Shown: positions 1 to 6,827, counted from the first letter of the stretch. The stretch: DNA of 15,029 nucleotides from Candidatus Paceibacter sp. (GCA_020724685.1 DYGP01000005.1:2325-17353); one strand, 5' to 3'. The notes: generated by a model from the letters alone, not told the origin. Translations and numbers: made by a program.

Positions 1-1
1 G

Positions 2-682
2 ATCATATTTCAGAACGTAACGAAGACGTATAACCACGGATCGGTCGCGCTCGACAAGGTGAATTTCAAGATACAACCGAACGAATTTGTTTCGTTTGTC
101 GGACGGTCGGGAGCGGGAAAATCGACTATCATAAAACTTCTGATCGGGGAGGAGAGGCCCACGAAGGGCCAGGTCTTTTTCGGTTCATATGAGGTGAATA
201 AGCTCAGATCGAAGGAGATGCCGGAGTTTCGGAGGCATATCGGGGTCATCTTCCAGGATTTCAGGCTTCTTTCAAAAAAAACATGCTTTGAGAACGTCGC
301 ATTCGCTCTCGAGGTCGAAGGCCGTCCGCAGCGGGAGATAAACGACCTCGTGCCGCAGGTGCTTGAGATGGTGGGGTTGAGGGAAAAAGCGCATAATTTT
401 CCCACGGAACTTTCCGGCGGAGAGAAACAGAGAGTTGCGATCGCCCGCGCCATGATCAATCGTCCGGACGTGCTCATCGCCGACGAGCCGACGGGAAATC
501 TCGACCCGTTCAATACGTGGGAGGTCATCAAGCTTCTCACGAAAATCAACGAGCTTGGGAGCACCGTGTTGCTCGCGACGCACGACAAGGAAATCGTGAA
601 CACCCTCGGTCAGCGGGTCATCACCCTCGAAAACGGGAAGGTGATAAAGGATGAAGCGAACGGACGGTTTATTATAGGATAA
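2..682 (+). CDS. ftsE: Cell division ATP-binding protein FtsE (start codon cut by window edge)
   Basis: This is the ATPase of the FtsEX ABC transporter, which works at the inner face of the membrane in the divisome and, in studied bacteria, controls peptidoglycan hydrolases through FtsX. The frame is open from base 2. Base 1 is g, so the initiator ATG is almost certainly split by the window edge, giving about 227 residues (FtsE is usually near 220). With that Met as residue 1, Walker A GRSGAGKST is at 35-43, the Q-loop Gln at 86, the signature LSGGE at 138-142, Walker B LIADEP at 159-164 followed by the D-loop NLD, and the H-loop His at 195. All ATPase elements are intact. A GTG at 59 is in frame, but starting there would delete the first beta strands of the fold. 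ftsX follows after 73 bp on the same strand, the usual partner order. Confidence 0.95.
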   Translation: MIFQNVTKTYNHGSVALDKVNFKIQPNEFVSFVGRSGAGKSTIIKLLIGEERPTKGQVFFGSYEVNKLRSKEMPEFRRHIGVIFQDFRLLSKKTCFENVAFALEVEGRPQREINDLVPQVLEMVGLREKAHNFPTELSGGEKQRVAIARAMINRPDVLIADEPTGNLDPFNTWEVIKLLTKINELGSTVLLATHDKEIVNTLGQRVITLENGKVIKDEANGRFIIG

Positions 683-755
683 GGGATCGGTTGAAATTTC
701 AAGATAACGTCGCAGGATATCTCACATATCAAAACTTAATTTAAATACTATTGGC

Positions 756-1664
756 ATGATTGTAAAACTTTCAAGAATCATAAAATACGGGTTCAACGGA
801 TTCATCCGGAACGGATGGCTTTCCGCGTCGACCATCATCATTATGATCCTTGCGCTCGTTGTTTTTGAGGGTCTTATTCTTTTTAACGTCGTTGCCAAAT
901 CGGCGGTTGAATCTCTCCAGGAGAAAATCGATATCAGCGTCTATTTCAAGAGCAATGTTTCCGAGGATTCGATTCTGAACATCAAGAAATCGCTTGAGGC
1001 GCTCGTGGAGGTGAAAGACGTCCAATACGTATCCCGGGACGAGGCGCTTGTGGAATTCAAGAAGAGCCACGAGGATGACGATGTGATCCTCCAAACACTC
1101 GAACAGCTCGATGAAAACCCCCTGCTCTCTTCGATAAACATCAAAGCGAACGATCCCAGGAATTACGGCACCATCGCGGAATATCTCGACAAGCCCGTAT
1201 ACAAAGATCTCATTGAGAAGGTTACGTATGCCCAGAATCATATCGTCATCGACCGTCTCGTTTCTCTCGTCGATACGATAAAGAACACCGGCGCGATCCT
1301 TACCGTCTTCCTTTCCATTCTCGCAATCGTGATCACGTTTAACACGATACGTCTCGCCATATTTTCCACGAGCGAACAGATAGGAATCATGCGTCTCGTC
1401 GGAGCGTCGAATAACTTCATCAGGGGCCCGTTCGTGGTCGAGGGCATCATTGACGCCGTGATCGCCTCCATTTTGAGCTTTCTCATACTCGTGCCGGCGG
1501 TGAGTTTCGCGTCGCCGTATATCGTCAAATTCATTCCCGAAATGAATCTCCAGGGATATTTCAACGCGAATTTCGTCTCTCTTTTCTTTTACCAGCTCCT
1601 TTTCGGCGTAGGCCTCGGGATTCTTTCGAGTATCGTGGCGGTAAGGAGATATCTGCACGTGTAA
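756..1664 (+). CDS. ftsX: Cell division protein FtsX
   Basis: This is the membrane subunit of FtsEX, which couples ATP hydrolysis by FtsE to cell-wall hydrolase control outside the membrane. The 302-residue protein shows the family layout: a short cytoplasmic N-terminus, a first hydrophobic helix at about 24-48, an extracytoplasmic domain at about 50-170, and three helices at about 178-200, 228-252 and 274-296, ending in a basic tail. The cytoplasmic stretch EQIGIMRLVGAS (207-218) is the conserved coupling segment between helices 2 and 3. No Shine-Dalgarno sequence precedes the ATG, and the upstream 73 bp are A/T-rich, so translation is probably weakly led or coupled to ftsE. Family assignment rests on topology, motifs and position next to ftsE. 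Confidence 0.93.
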   Translation: MIVKLSRIIKYGFNGFIRNGWLSASTIIIMILALVVFEGLILFNVVAKSAVESLQEKIDISVYFKSNVSEDSILNIKKSLEALVEVKDVQYVSRDEALVEFKKSHEDDDVILQTLEQLDENPLLSSINIKANDPRNYGTIAEYLDKPVYKDLIEKVTYAQNHIVIDRLVSLVDTIKNTGAILTVFLSILAIVITFNTIRLAIFSTSEQIGIMRLVGASNNFIRGPFVVEGIIDAVIASILSFLILVPAVSFASPYIVKFIPEMNLQGYFNANFVSLFFYQLLFGVGLGILSSIVAVRRYLHV

Positions 1665-1678
1665 AGACGGTACTTCTT

Positions 1679-1828
1679 ATGGAACGCAGCAGCGAAACAC
1701 TTTCACATTTTCAATGCGGAAAATGTTTGAAATGGTGGACAATAGGCGATGCGCCATCGGAAAGGGATGAGTGGTATTGTCCGTGGTGCGGTGAGAGACA
1801 GGAGGGAGAGAGAAAAAACGAAGAATAA
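1679..1828 (+). CDS. Small zinc-ribbon protein (49 aa)
   Basis: This short ORF begins 14 nt after the ftsX stop and ends directly before a terminator, so it is probably the last gene of the ftsEX transcript. The 49-residue product has two CxxC knuckles, QCGKC (Cys13, Cys16) and YCPWCG (Cys34, Cys37), spaced 17 residues apart, which is a treble-clef/zinc-ribbon arrangement. Between them is a Trp-rich block, WWTIGDAP (19-26). The C-terminus is short, charged and probably disordered. No signal peptide or membrane helix is present, so it should be cytoplasmic. The regular Cys spacing, clean frame and terminator just after the stop argue for a real gene. The role is unknown; zinc binding is inferred. 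It could be a nucleic-acid-binding or protein-interaction module. Confidence 0.72.
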   Translation: MERSSETLSHFQCGKCLKWWTIGDAPSERDEWYCPWCGERQEGERKNEE

Positions 1829-1830
1829 AC

Positions 1831-1863
1831 AATCCCGCCAGTCCGTGGACTGGCGGGATTTTT
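1831..1863. terminator. Bidirectional intrinsic terminator
   Basis: A perfect 14-bp stem, AATCCCGCCAGTCC paired with GGACTGGCGGGATT around a 2-nt centre, is followed by a T run on the plus strand and by TTGTTTATT on the minus strand. It begins 3 nt after the zinc-ribbon stop codon and lies just 3' of the minus-strand tRNA-Pro gene, so it can end both transcripts. Confidence 0.88.
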
Positions 1864-1864
1864 G

Positions 1865-1935
1865 TCGGGCTGCCGGGAATCGAACCCGGTCTACATGCAC
1901 CCCATGCATGCGTACTACCGGTATACTACAGCCCG
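1865..1935 (-). tRNA. tRNA-Pro (anticodon GGG)
   Basis: The reverse complement folds into a full cloverleaf. The acceptor CGGGCTG pairs with CAGCCCG, and the D arm is GTAT/GTAC with ACCGGTA in the loop. The anticodon stem CATGC/GCATG closes the loop ATGGGGT (anticodon GGG), and the T arm is CCGGG-TTCGATT-CCCGG, with discriminator A. It reads CCC and by wobble CCU Pro codons. CCA is not encoded: the following minus-strand bases are CAAAA. It is nearly identical to the tRNA-Pro(CGG) at 9398-9468. Its first nine bases form one end of the duplicated repeat at 1927-2083. Confidence 0.96.
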
Positions 1936-1992
1936 AAATGAGGAAAAATATAAATACCTTTTTTATATTTTATCCGAATGCCCGGGATGAAA
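1927..1992. repeat. 66-bp direct repeat, copy 1
   Basis: This copy is identical over all 66 bases to 2003-2068, with a period of 76 bp. It starts with the complement of the first nine bases of tRNA-Pro(GGG) (TACAGCCCG) and runs through an A/T inverted repeat (AAAATATAAA...TTTATATTTT) to GCCCGGGATGAAA. It therefore contains the tRNA's immediate upstream region. Confidence 0.97.
1947..1952 (-). promoter_or_regulatory. Candidate -10 box for tRNA-Pro(GGG), inside the repeat
   Basis: Read on the minus strand this is TATATT, 11 nt before the tRNA 5' end. That distance matches those of the tRNA-Lys, tRNA-Arg and tRNA-Ala promoters in this window. No good -35 is visible at 17 bp. The same sequence exists in the second repeat copy. 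Confidence 0.35.
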
Positions 1993-2002
1993 GCGCCATG
2001 CT

Positions 2003-2068
2003 TACAGCCCGAAATGAGGAAAAATATAAATACCTTTTTTATATTTTATCCGAATGCCCGGGATGAAA
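2003..2068. repeat. 66-bp direct repeat, copy 2
   Basis: This is a perfect copy of 1927-1992, separated from it by the 10 bp gcgccatgct. It repeats the tRNA-Pro 5' stub and the tRNA upstream region, so it may be a duplicated tRNA promoter with a nine-base tRNA fragment and no tRNA body. Confidence 0.97.
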
Positions 2069-2083
2069 TACAGCCCGAAATGC
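2069..2083. repeat. Third, partial repeat copy (tRNA-Pro 5' stub)
   Basis: TACAGCCCGAAATG abuts copy 2 directly and matches the start of both full copies. After that the sequence departs to GCACGTG. Read on the minus strand it is GTGCATTTCGG followed by the tRNA start, and the same 11 bases precede the tRNA-Pro(CGG) gene at 9386-9396. Confidence 0.8.
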
Positions 2084-2134
2084 ACGTGTCTTAGTGTAGG
2101 CCATTCTTTCGAAAAAGAAAGTTCCCTTGAATAT

Positions 2135-4279
2135 TCATTCCTGGTGTATTTTCCGGGAAATTTCCGAAAGGCGAATGTTGATTGTCTCGTTTTTTTTAAG
2201 GTCGGGATCCGATGTGATGATTTTCATCGCGGCGCTCCGCGCGTCTTTCATAACTTCCGGATGGCGGAGGGCGTTCATTGCGAGATCGGGCATGCCGGTC
2301 TGCTCGCTTCCGATGAATTGTCCCGGACCGCGAAGTGCGAGGTCGCGTTCCGCAAGTTCAAATCCGTTTCTCGCCTCAACAATGGAAAGAAGGCGCTTCT
2401 TTGTCGCGTCCGACGACGAATCCGAAAAGAGCAGGCAATATGACTGATGACCTCCCCGTCCGACGCGCCCCTTGAATTGGTAAAGTTGGGCGAGACCGAA
2501 GCGGTCCGCTCCTTCAATCATCATGATCGTTGCGTTCGGGACGTTCACGCCGACTTCGATGACTGCGGTCGATATGAGGATGTTTATTTTATTTTCCCCG
2601 AATTCGCGCATAATTCTCTCTTTTTCCCTCGCTTTGAGCTTTCCGTGGATCATCGCGACCGCGAGGTCGGGGAAGATCGTTTTCGAAAGTCTTTCGTATT
2701 CTTCGGTTACCGACCGTATCTGCAGGGTCTCATATTCTTTCGCGGTGAGAACTCCCTCAGCCGCCGCCGGTTCTATTCTCGGGCATACGACAAACGCCTG
2801 ACGTCCCGTTTTTATCTCTTTCCGGATGAATTCGTACGCACGCCCGCGGTTTTCGGGGGATACGACCTTTGTGACAATCGGCTTTCTGTCTTTCGGAAGC
2901 TCGTCAATGAGCGAAATGTCGAGATCGCCCCAGAGCGTGAGCGAGAGCGTGCGGGGGATCGGTGTCGCGGACATCGAGAGAAAATGCGGCGCATATCCGT
3001 GTTCGTCCGGTTCGATGATCTTTGCTCTCTGCCGCACGCCGAAGCGATGCTGTTCGTCCACGACAACGAGGCCGAGGAGCGCAAAGGGAACGGACTTTTT
3101 CTTTTTCGACTCCGCGATGAGCGCATGCGTTCCGATCACGACGGAAAGAGCTCCTTTCGCAATCTCACGCGCAAGGTCCGGCTTTTTAAGTTCCGTTTCG
3201 AGTCCGTTTCCGTACGCGGCGCGCGCCTCGCTTCCCGTAAGAAGCGCGACTCCTATATCCTCATCGGCGAAAATCGTTCGCATCGTTTCATAATGCTGTC
3301 GCGCGAGGATTTCCGTGGGCGCCATAAATGCGGTTTGAAATCCCGCGCGCGCCGCCCCGCGCGCGGCAATCGCGGCAATTATGGTTTTTCCGGACCCGAC
3401 ATCCCCCTGAAGGAGCCGGTTCATCGGCGAAGAGCGCTCCATGTCTTTGAGGATCTCCCAGAGAGATTTCTTTTGCGATTGCGTGAGTTCGAAAGGAAGC
3501 GTGCCGAGAAACTTCCTTACGCTTTCGGCGTCGGTCGGGGTTGCGTGCGCTTTTTCCCGTTTCACGCGCATACGCTCTTTCAGGAGAAAGAGCTGAAGGA
3601 AGAAAAGGTCTTCGAATGCGAAACGTTTCCGCGCTTCGATCCCTTCTTCTATGGTGTCGGGAAAATGGACGGCGCGGATCGCTTCGGAGAGCGGAGCGAA
3701 TCCGAACGTCTCGACGATCTCTTCCGGGAGCGTCTCTTCGAGATTTCCGACGCGTTCGAGAAGGGGTTTTACGATGTAGCGTATCCCTTTCGACGTGAGA
3801 CCCTTCGTTTCGGGATATACGGGAACGATGCGTCCGGTGTGCTTCGTCTCTTCGTTGCGTTTCGAGGGGATTTCGTACGTCGGATTTGAAAAATACATTT
3901 CGCCGTCCCTCGAAACGCTTACCTTTCCCGAGAGATTCACGGGAGTTCCTTCGGAGAGCACGTTTCTGATGTATGTCTGGTTAAACCACACGACGCGGAT
4001 GGCGCCTGTCGCATCCTCGACGATCCCCTCGAGGATGAACATGCGCTTCCGCCACGCGCGCCGCATCTCGAGCTTCCGCACGAATCCGCGGACGGTGCAT
4101 TCCTCGCGGGGGACGAGATCGGCGATATCCGTGACCGCGGAGAAATCTTCGTACCGGGACGGAAAGTGCCAGAGGAGATCGCGTACCGTTTCGACGCCGA
4201 GTTTTTTGAATTTCTGAAGAAAGCGCGGCCCGATGCCGTGTATGGAAGAGAGAGGGGTTTGGAGCGTGACGGAGGGCAT
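2135..4279 (-). CDS. recG: ATP-dependent DNA helicase RecG
   Basis: RecG is a superfamily 2 helicase that reverses stalled replication forks and processes branched recombination intermediates. The 714-residue product is close to the usual family length of about 690. The N-terminus has a helix-hairpin-helix-like segment, HGIGPRFLQKFKKLGV (14-29), followed by the OB-fold wedge domain at about 55-140. The motor shows Walker A GDVGSGKT (292-299), the APTEIL motif (320-325), DEQHRFG (408-414) and SATPIPRT (437-444), and near the C-terminus a helicase motif VI, FKGRVGRGG. All key residues are intact. The ATG at 4279 has no Shine-Dalgarno sequence, but a TATAAT lies 11 nt upstream, suggesting a nearly leaderless mRNA. 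tRNA-Pro lies downstream on the same strand, past the repeat cluster. Confidence 0.96.
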   Translation of the reverse strand: MPSVTLQTPLSSIHGIGPRFLQKFKKLGVETVRDLLWHFPSRYEDFSAVTDIADLVPREECTVRGFVRKLEMRRAWRKRMFILEGIVEDATGAIRVVWFNQTYIRNVLSEGTPVNLSGKVSVSRDGEMYFSNPTYEIPSKRNEETKHTGRIVPVYPETKGLTSKGIRYIVKPLLERVGNLEETLPEEIVETFGFAPLSEAIRAVHFPDTIEEGIEARKRFAFEDLFFLQLFLLKERMRVKREKAHATPTDAESVRKFLGTLPFELTQSQKKSLWEILKDMERSSPMNRLLQGDVGSGKTIIAAIAARGAARAGFQTAFMAPTEILARQHYETMRTIFADEDIGVALLTGSEARAAYGNGLETELKKPDLAREIAKGALSVVIGTHALIAESKKKKSVPFALLGLVVVDEQHRFGVRQRAKIIEPDEHGYAPHFLSMSATPIPRTLSLTLWGDLDISLIDELPKDRKPIVTKVVSPENRGRAYEFIRKEIKTGRQAFVVCPRIEPAAAEGVLTAKEYETLQIRSVTEEYERLSKTIFPDLAVAMIHGKLKAREKERIMREFGENKINILISTAVIEVGVNVPNATIMMIEGADRFGLAQLYQFKGRVGRGGHQSYCLLFSDSSSDATKKRLLSIVEARNGFELAERDLALRGPGQFIGSEQTGMPDLAMNALRHPEVMKDARSAAMKIITSDPDLKKNETINIRLSEISRKIHQE

Positions 4280-4290
4280 ATTTCGCGCAT

Positions 4291-4296
4291 ATTATA
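4291..4296 (-). promoter_or_regulatory. -10 box of recG
   Basis: On the minus strand this is a perfect TATAAT, ending 11 nt before the recG ATG. Initiation 6-7 nt downstream would leave a leader of only about 5 nt. The -35 position holds TCAAAA, a weak match. Confidence 0.55.
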
Positions 4297-4338
4297 CACG
4301 ATTTCCGGCGTTTTTTTGAGTGCCCTTGCTCATAAATA

Positions 4339-4367
4339 TTGACTTTTTCAAATCTGAGTGTTATAAT
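4339..4367 (+). promoter_or_regulatory. Sigma-70-type promoter of the lipoprotein gene
   Basis: TTGACT (4339-4344), a 17-bp spacer and TATAAT (4362-4367) match the housekeeping consensus at 11 of 12 positions. It is the strongest promoter seen in the window. The expected leader is about 40 nt and includes AAGGAG at 4402-4407, 6 nt before the ATG. Confidence 0.82.
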
Positions 4368-4413
4368 TAAAACAGCATAAAACGTTAAAAAATCATTAAA
4401 AAAGGAGTTTGGG

Positions 4414-4854
4414 ATGAAAAAAATCGCTTTTTTGTCCGTCGTTGTGTTTTTAATCGCGTTTACCGGCTGCGGTGACAGGAACCGCAAAGAAGCCGTGACC
4501 AAAGAAACTAACTTCCTTTATCTCGGAAGAATAGTCGAAGCTCCGGTGTTTTATACCGGGTATGCGAACGCAACACGGATAACCGTGGAAACTCTTGCCG
4601 AGAGAGGATACCACGAACGGATACACGTGTTGCTTGTGGGGAATACGGGCATGCACAAGCTAAGATATCAGGAAGAAAAATTCATCGCCCTGGGCGACAC
4701 CGTGTGTTTCGAAAAGATACACGTGTATTACGCCCCGGTGGCATCAAGTTCCCAGTCTCCGCACTCGGCGGAGGTAGGGATTTTTGTCCAAGCAAATGAT
4801 ATGTCGGGACTGGCAAAGAAAATCGACAGCGAAGGAAAATTTAAGTTCGATTGA
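4414..4854 (+). CDS. Predicted lipoprotein of unknown function
   Basis: The 146-residue product starts with a short lipoprotein signal: basic MKK, a hydrophobic run to about residue 16, and the lipobox FTGC with Cys19 as the lipidation site. The mature part (about 127 residues) should face outward, anchored to the membrane. It is polar and looks beta-rich, with segments such as TRITVETL and IHVLLVGNTG, a Ser-rich stretch near 110-114, and one further Cys near residue 96. No known domain was recognised. The ATG at 4414 is fixed by a good AAGGAG at 6 nt spacing and a strong promoter, which is unusual here and suggests high expression. The gene is monocistronic: recG diverges on one side and a terminator follows the stop codon. 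Confidence 0.8.
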   Translation: MKKIAFLSVVVFLIAFTGCGDRNRKEAVTKETNFLYLGRIVEAPVFYTGYANATRITVETLAERGYHERIHVLLVGNTGMHKLRYQEEKFIALGDTVCFEKIHVYYAPVASSSQSPHSAEVGIFVQANDMSGLAKKIDSEGKFKFD

Positions 4855-4870
4855 TTGCAAAAAATTAAAT

Positions 4871-4909
4871 AACACCCAGACCTTTCCAGAGGTCGGGTGT
4901 TTTATTTTT
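4871..4909. terminator. Bidirectional intrinsic terminator
   Basis: AACACCC-a-GACCT pairs with AGGTC-GGGTGTT around a short loop, with one bulged A. On the plus strand the stem is followed by TTTATTTTT. On the minus strand it is followed by ATTTAATTTTTT. It lies between the convergent lipoprotein and nucleotidyltransferase genes and overlaps the latter's stop codon at 4902-4904. Confidence 0.85.
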
Positions 4910-5618
4910 CATTCAAAAATTCCGAGATTTTTTTGACGTCGTCGGGATTTCCGAAGTCGAACCAGTAGTCCTCGATTTTTCTTATCTTTACCCTCCCTTT
5001 CTCCGCGAGCGCACGGATCGCGTCCGTGAGTTCATATTCGCCGCGCGGGGAGACGCCGACGCGGGTGATGGCGTCAAAAATCTCCGGCGTGAATTTCATA
5101 AGTCCGGTATTGATGATGTCCGAGACGAATTCTTTCGGTTTCTCGATTACGTCTTTCAGAAATTCTCCGTCGTGGAGAAAGACTCCGTATTTTTCCGGAT
5201 GATCATGGCGGAATCCGCTTACGTAATTAAACGCGTCTTCTTGCGCGACGTTCGAGATGTCTTTCGGGGAATAGAGGTTGTCGCCGAAGATGACGACAAA
5301 ATCCTCTCCGCCGACAAAGGCCCTCGCGCAGGCGACGGGAATCGCGGTGCCGTATTTTTCCGTTCCGGCGAGCGCAAACTGATCGACGAGCGTGATGTCG
5401 AATTCGCGCTTATGTTTTTCCGCGAACTCCGCCATGCGCTCTTTTTTGTGTCCCACGACAAGAATCATTTCATCGATACCCGCCTTTTTCAGGTTTGTGA
5501 GCACGTAATACAAAAAAGGACGGTCGTTCACCGCGATGAGATGTTTCGGTTTGTCGGTCGCGAGGTGAAGCATGCGCGTTCCCTTCCCCGCCGCCGCGAT
5601 GACCACCTTTTTTATCAT
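4902..5618 (-). CDS. Sugar-phosphate nucleotidyltransferase (RmlA/GalU-like)
   Basis: This enzyme of the NTP_transferase family should join a sugar-1-phosphate to an NTP to give a nucleotide-sugar for cell-envelope glycans. Counting from the ATG at 5618 it has 238 residues. It shows the nucleotide-binding loop GKGTRM (11-16), PKH (24-26), the metal-binding FGDN (111-114), EKP (159-161), INTGLM (169-174), GEYELTD (193-199) and a C-terminal YWFDFGNP (218-225). The layout is that of glucose-1-phosphate thymidylyl- or uridylyltransferases, but the length is short and there is no left-handed beta-helix, so the sugar cannot be named. I prefer the ATG at 5618 to the one at 5639 because the core fold starts at MIKKVVIAAA. 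No nucleotide-sugar pathway genes are next to it. Confidence 0.88.
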   Translation of the reverse strand: MIKKVVIAAAGKGTRMLHLATDKPKHLIAVNDRPFLYYVLTNLKKAGIDEMILVVGHKKERMAEFAEKHKREFDITLVDQFALAGTEKYGTAIPVACARAFVGGEDFVVIFGDNLYSPKDISNVAQEDAFNYVSGFRHDHPEKYGVFLHDGEFLKDVIEKPKEFVSDIINTGLMKFTPEIFDAITRVGVSPRGEYELTDAIRALAEKGRVKIRKIEDYWFDFGNPDDVKKISEFLNEK

Positions 5619-5627
5619 GATGCTTCT

Positions 5628-5644
5628 ATGATATTGCATATCAT
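5628..5644. promoter_or_regulatory. Palindrome upstream of the nucleotidyltransferase gene
   Basis: ATGATAT-TGC-ATATCAT is a perfect 7-bp inverted repeat around a 3-nt centre, 9 bp before the chosen start codon at 5618. Its position in the leader or core promoter fits an operator, but no regulator gene is nearby and chance is possible in A/T-rich DNA. Confidence 0.35.
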
Positions 5645-5681
5645 GCCGTGAAAAAAGCGCCTTTTGATTTTTGCGGAATCG

Positions 5682-5710
5682 TTGACCAAAAATGATGGAG
5701 CGATTAATCT
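5682..5710 (+). promoter_or_regulatory. Promoter of tRNA-Lys
   Basis: TTGACC (5682-5687), a 17-bp spacer and TAATCT (5705-5710) lie 9 nt before the tRNA-Lys 5' end, so transcription should start only a few bases before the mature tRNA. Confidence 0.6.
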
Positions 5711-5719
5711 GAGAAAGCT

Positions 5720-5792
5720 CCCTCCATAGCTCAATTGGTAGAGCAGCTGCCTCTTAAGCAGTTGGTTCTAGGTTCGAGTCCTAGTGGGGGGA
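5720..5792 (+). tRNA. tRNA-Lys (anticodon CUU)
   Basis: A full cloverleaf is present. The acceptor CCCTCCA pairs with TGGGGGG (one T-G pair), and the D arm is GCTC/GAGC. The anticodon stem GCTGC/GCAGT encloses CTCTTAA with anticodon CTT, the variable loop is TGGTT, and the T arm is CTAGG-TTCGAGT-CCTAG, with discriminator A. It reads AAG Lys codons. The 3' flank is CAT, so CCA is added after transcription. Confidence 0.97.
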
Positions 5793-5799
5793 CATGGGG

Positions 5800-5830
5800 A
5801 AAATCGCCTCAAGCGGCGATTTTAATTTTC
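5800..5830 (+). terminator. Terminator of tRNA-Lys
   Basis: AAAATCGCC pairs with GGCGATTTT around a 6-nt loop and is followed by TAATTTT, starting 8 nt after the tRNA. The 114 bp from here to the end of the permease gene at 5945 hold A/T-rich then G-rich sequence with no ORF or motif I can support. Confidence 0.75.
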
Positions 5831-5944
5831 AATTTCTAATTTTAAAACCGCACCAACGACCCGAACGGGAAAGGGCGATGGGAGAGTGGGATGTTTTCGG
5901 GCCGATGCCGGACTGCCGGATTCCTGCTTGCTTTTTTATTTTCC

Positions 5945-6817
5945 CTATTCGCTTATCGCCGAGAGAAAGATGATGCTCGCGATCGTGACCGCAATTCCGA
6001 AATATTGGTGCCAGGCTATCTTCTCCTTGTTCACAAAAAGACCGAGGAGCACGGTGAGCACGATATAACTTTCGCTGATAGTCGTCGCAACGGCGATGGG
6101 AATGAGCGTTGTCGCCGTCGCAAACGAGATCCATGCGATGTTGTCGAAGAAGCATACCCCGAAGACGGGGAGCGGATTTTTCTTTGCGTCCCGGACGAGT
6201 TCGCCGAGAGAGCCTTTTCTCGCGAGGTAAGCGAAGCAGACGGCGGTAAAGAGGAGGTTCGTAAACCAGACCGTGAGGAGCGGAGACGTTTCCTGACTTC
6301 CCACCCCCACGAGAAAGTTGAAAAGCCCCATGCCGATCGCGCCGATTCCCGCGAGAATCACTCCTTTTTCGAACTTCATTCTTTTGCGGTAATGGAGGTG
6401 GGCGTGATGGGTCGTCACGACGAGCAGTATTCCGACGAACGTCACGAAGGAAAGAATGAGTTGCGGAAGGGAAAGCGTCTCTCCCCAGATAAGCGTCGAG
6501 AGGCCTATGGTAACGGGAAGTTCGAATCCGAGAACAGGCTCCACGATGGCGAGTTTTCCCCTCCTGAGGGATTCGAACTCAAAGAGCGCGGTGAATAAAA
6601 CCACCGTTCCCGCAAGCGAAAGGATGCCGAGGTTTCTCGGGGAAGCGAAAAGATCGCCTATCTCTCCGATGATGAAGGGGAATATCGCGACAATGCCCGA
6701 AATGCCGATGAAAAAAAGAGCTTTCCATATCCCGATCGCCCTGCTCGAGCGCTGTATGAAAAAGTCCCCAAGTCCCCAGCTTATGAGCGCTCCGAATGCG
6801 AACAGTATTCCGTGCAT
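5945..6817 (-). CDS. EamA/DMT-family permease
   Basis: This is an integral membrane transporter of the drug/metabolite superfamily. The 290-residue protein is hydrophobic throughout and reads as two EamA repeats of about five helices each. The first repeat starts with the typical MHGILFAFGALISWGLGDFF, where the early Trp-Gly pair is characteristic. A short His-rich, basic loop, THHAHLHYRKR (about 135-145), joins the halves, and the second repeat begins near GVILAGIGAIGMGLFNF. A PVT-like proline break and ESYIVLTVLLG near the end also fit the family. The substrate cannot be predicted; family members export amino acids, nucleotides or sugars. The ATG lies only 10 nt after the 3' end of tRNA-Arg on the same strand and has no Shine-Dalgarno sequence, so the mRNA is probably released by tRNA processing. 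Confidence 0.88.
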   Translation of the reverse strand: MHGILFAFGALISWGLGDFFIQRSSRAIGIWKALFFIGISGIVAIFPFIIGEIGDLFASPRNLGILSLAGTVVLFTALFEFESLRRGKLAIVEPVLGFELPVTIGLSTLIWGETLSLPQLILSFVTFVGILLVVTTHHAHLHYRKRMKFEKGVILAGIGAIGMGLFNFLVGVGSQETSPLLTVWFTNLLFTAVCFAYLARKGSLGELVRDAKKNPLPVFGVCFFDNIAWISFATATTLIPIAVATTISESYIVLTVLLGLFVNKEKIAWHQYFGIAVTIASIIFLSAISE

Positions 6818-6827
6818 ATTTTTTCCG

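Noticed and set aside
771..1658. Minus-strand ORF (295 aa) opposite ftsX
   Set aside because: It is antisense to ftsX, highly charged with no hydrophobic core, and has no motif or ribosome site.
1749..2066. ORF crossing tRNA-Pro and the repeat region
   Set aside because: It reads through a terminator and a tRNA; its GNRTRSTCTP-like segment is the translated tRNA sequence.
1865..2083. Integration (att) site at tRNA-Pro
   Set aside because: Integrative elements normally duplicate the tRNA 3' end; here the 5' end is duplicated, and there is no integrase or cargo.
1927..2083. CRISPR-like array
   Set aside because: There are only two full copies, with spacers of 10 and 0 bp, no cas genes, and a clear relation to the tRNA instead.
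2447..3889. Long plus-strand ORF (480 aa) opposite recG
   Set aside because: It is antisense to the motif-complete recG, has Arg/Phe/Asp-heavy composition typical of shadow frames, and shows no domain.
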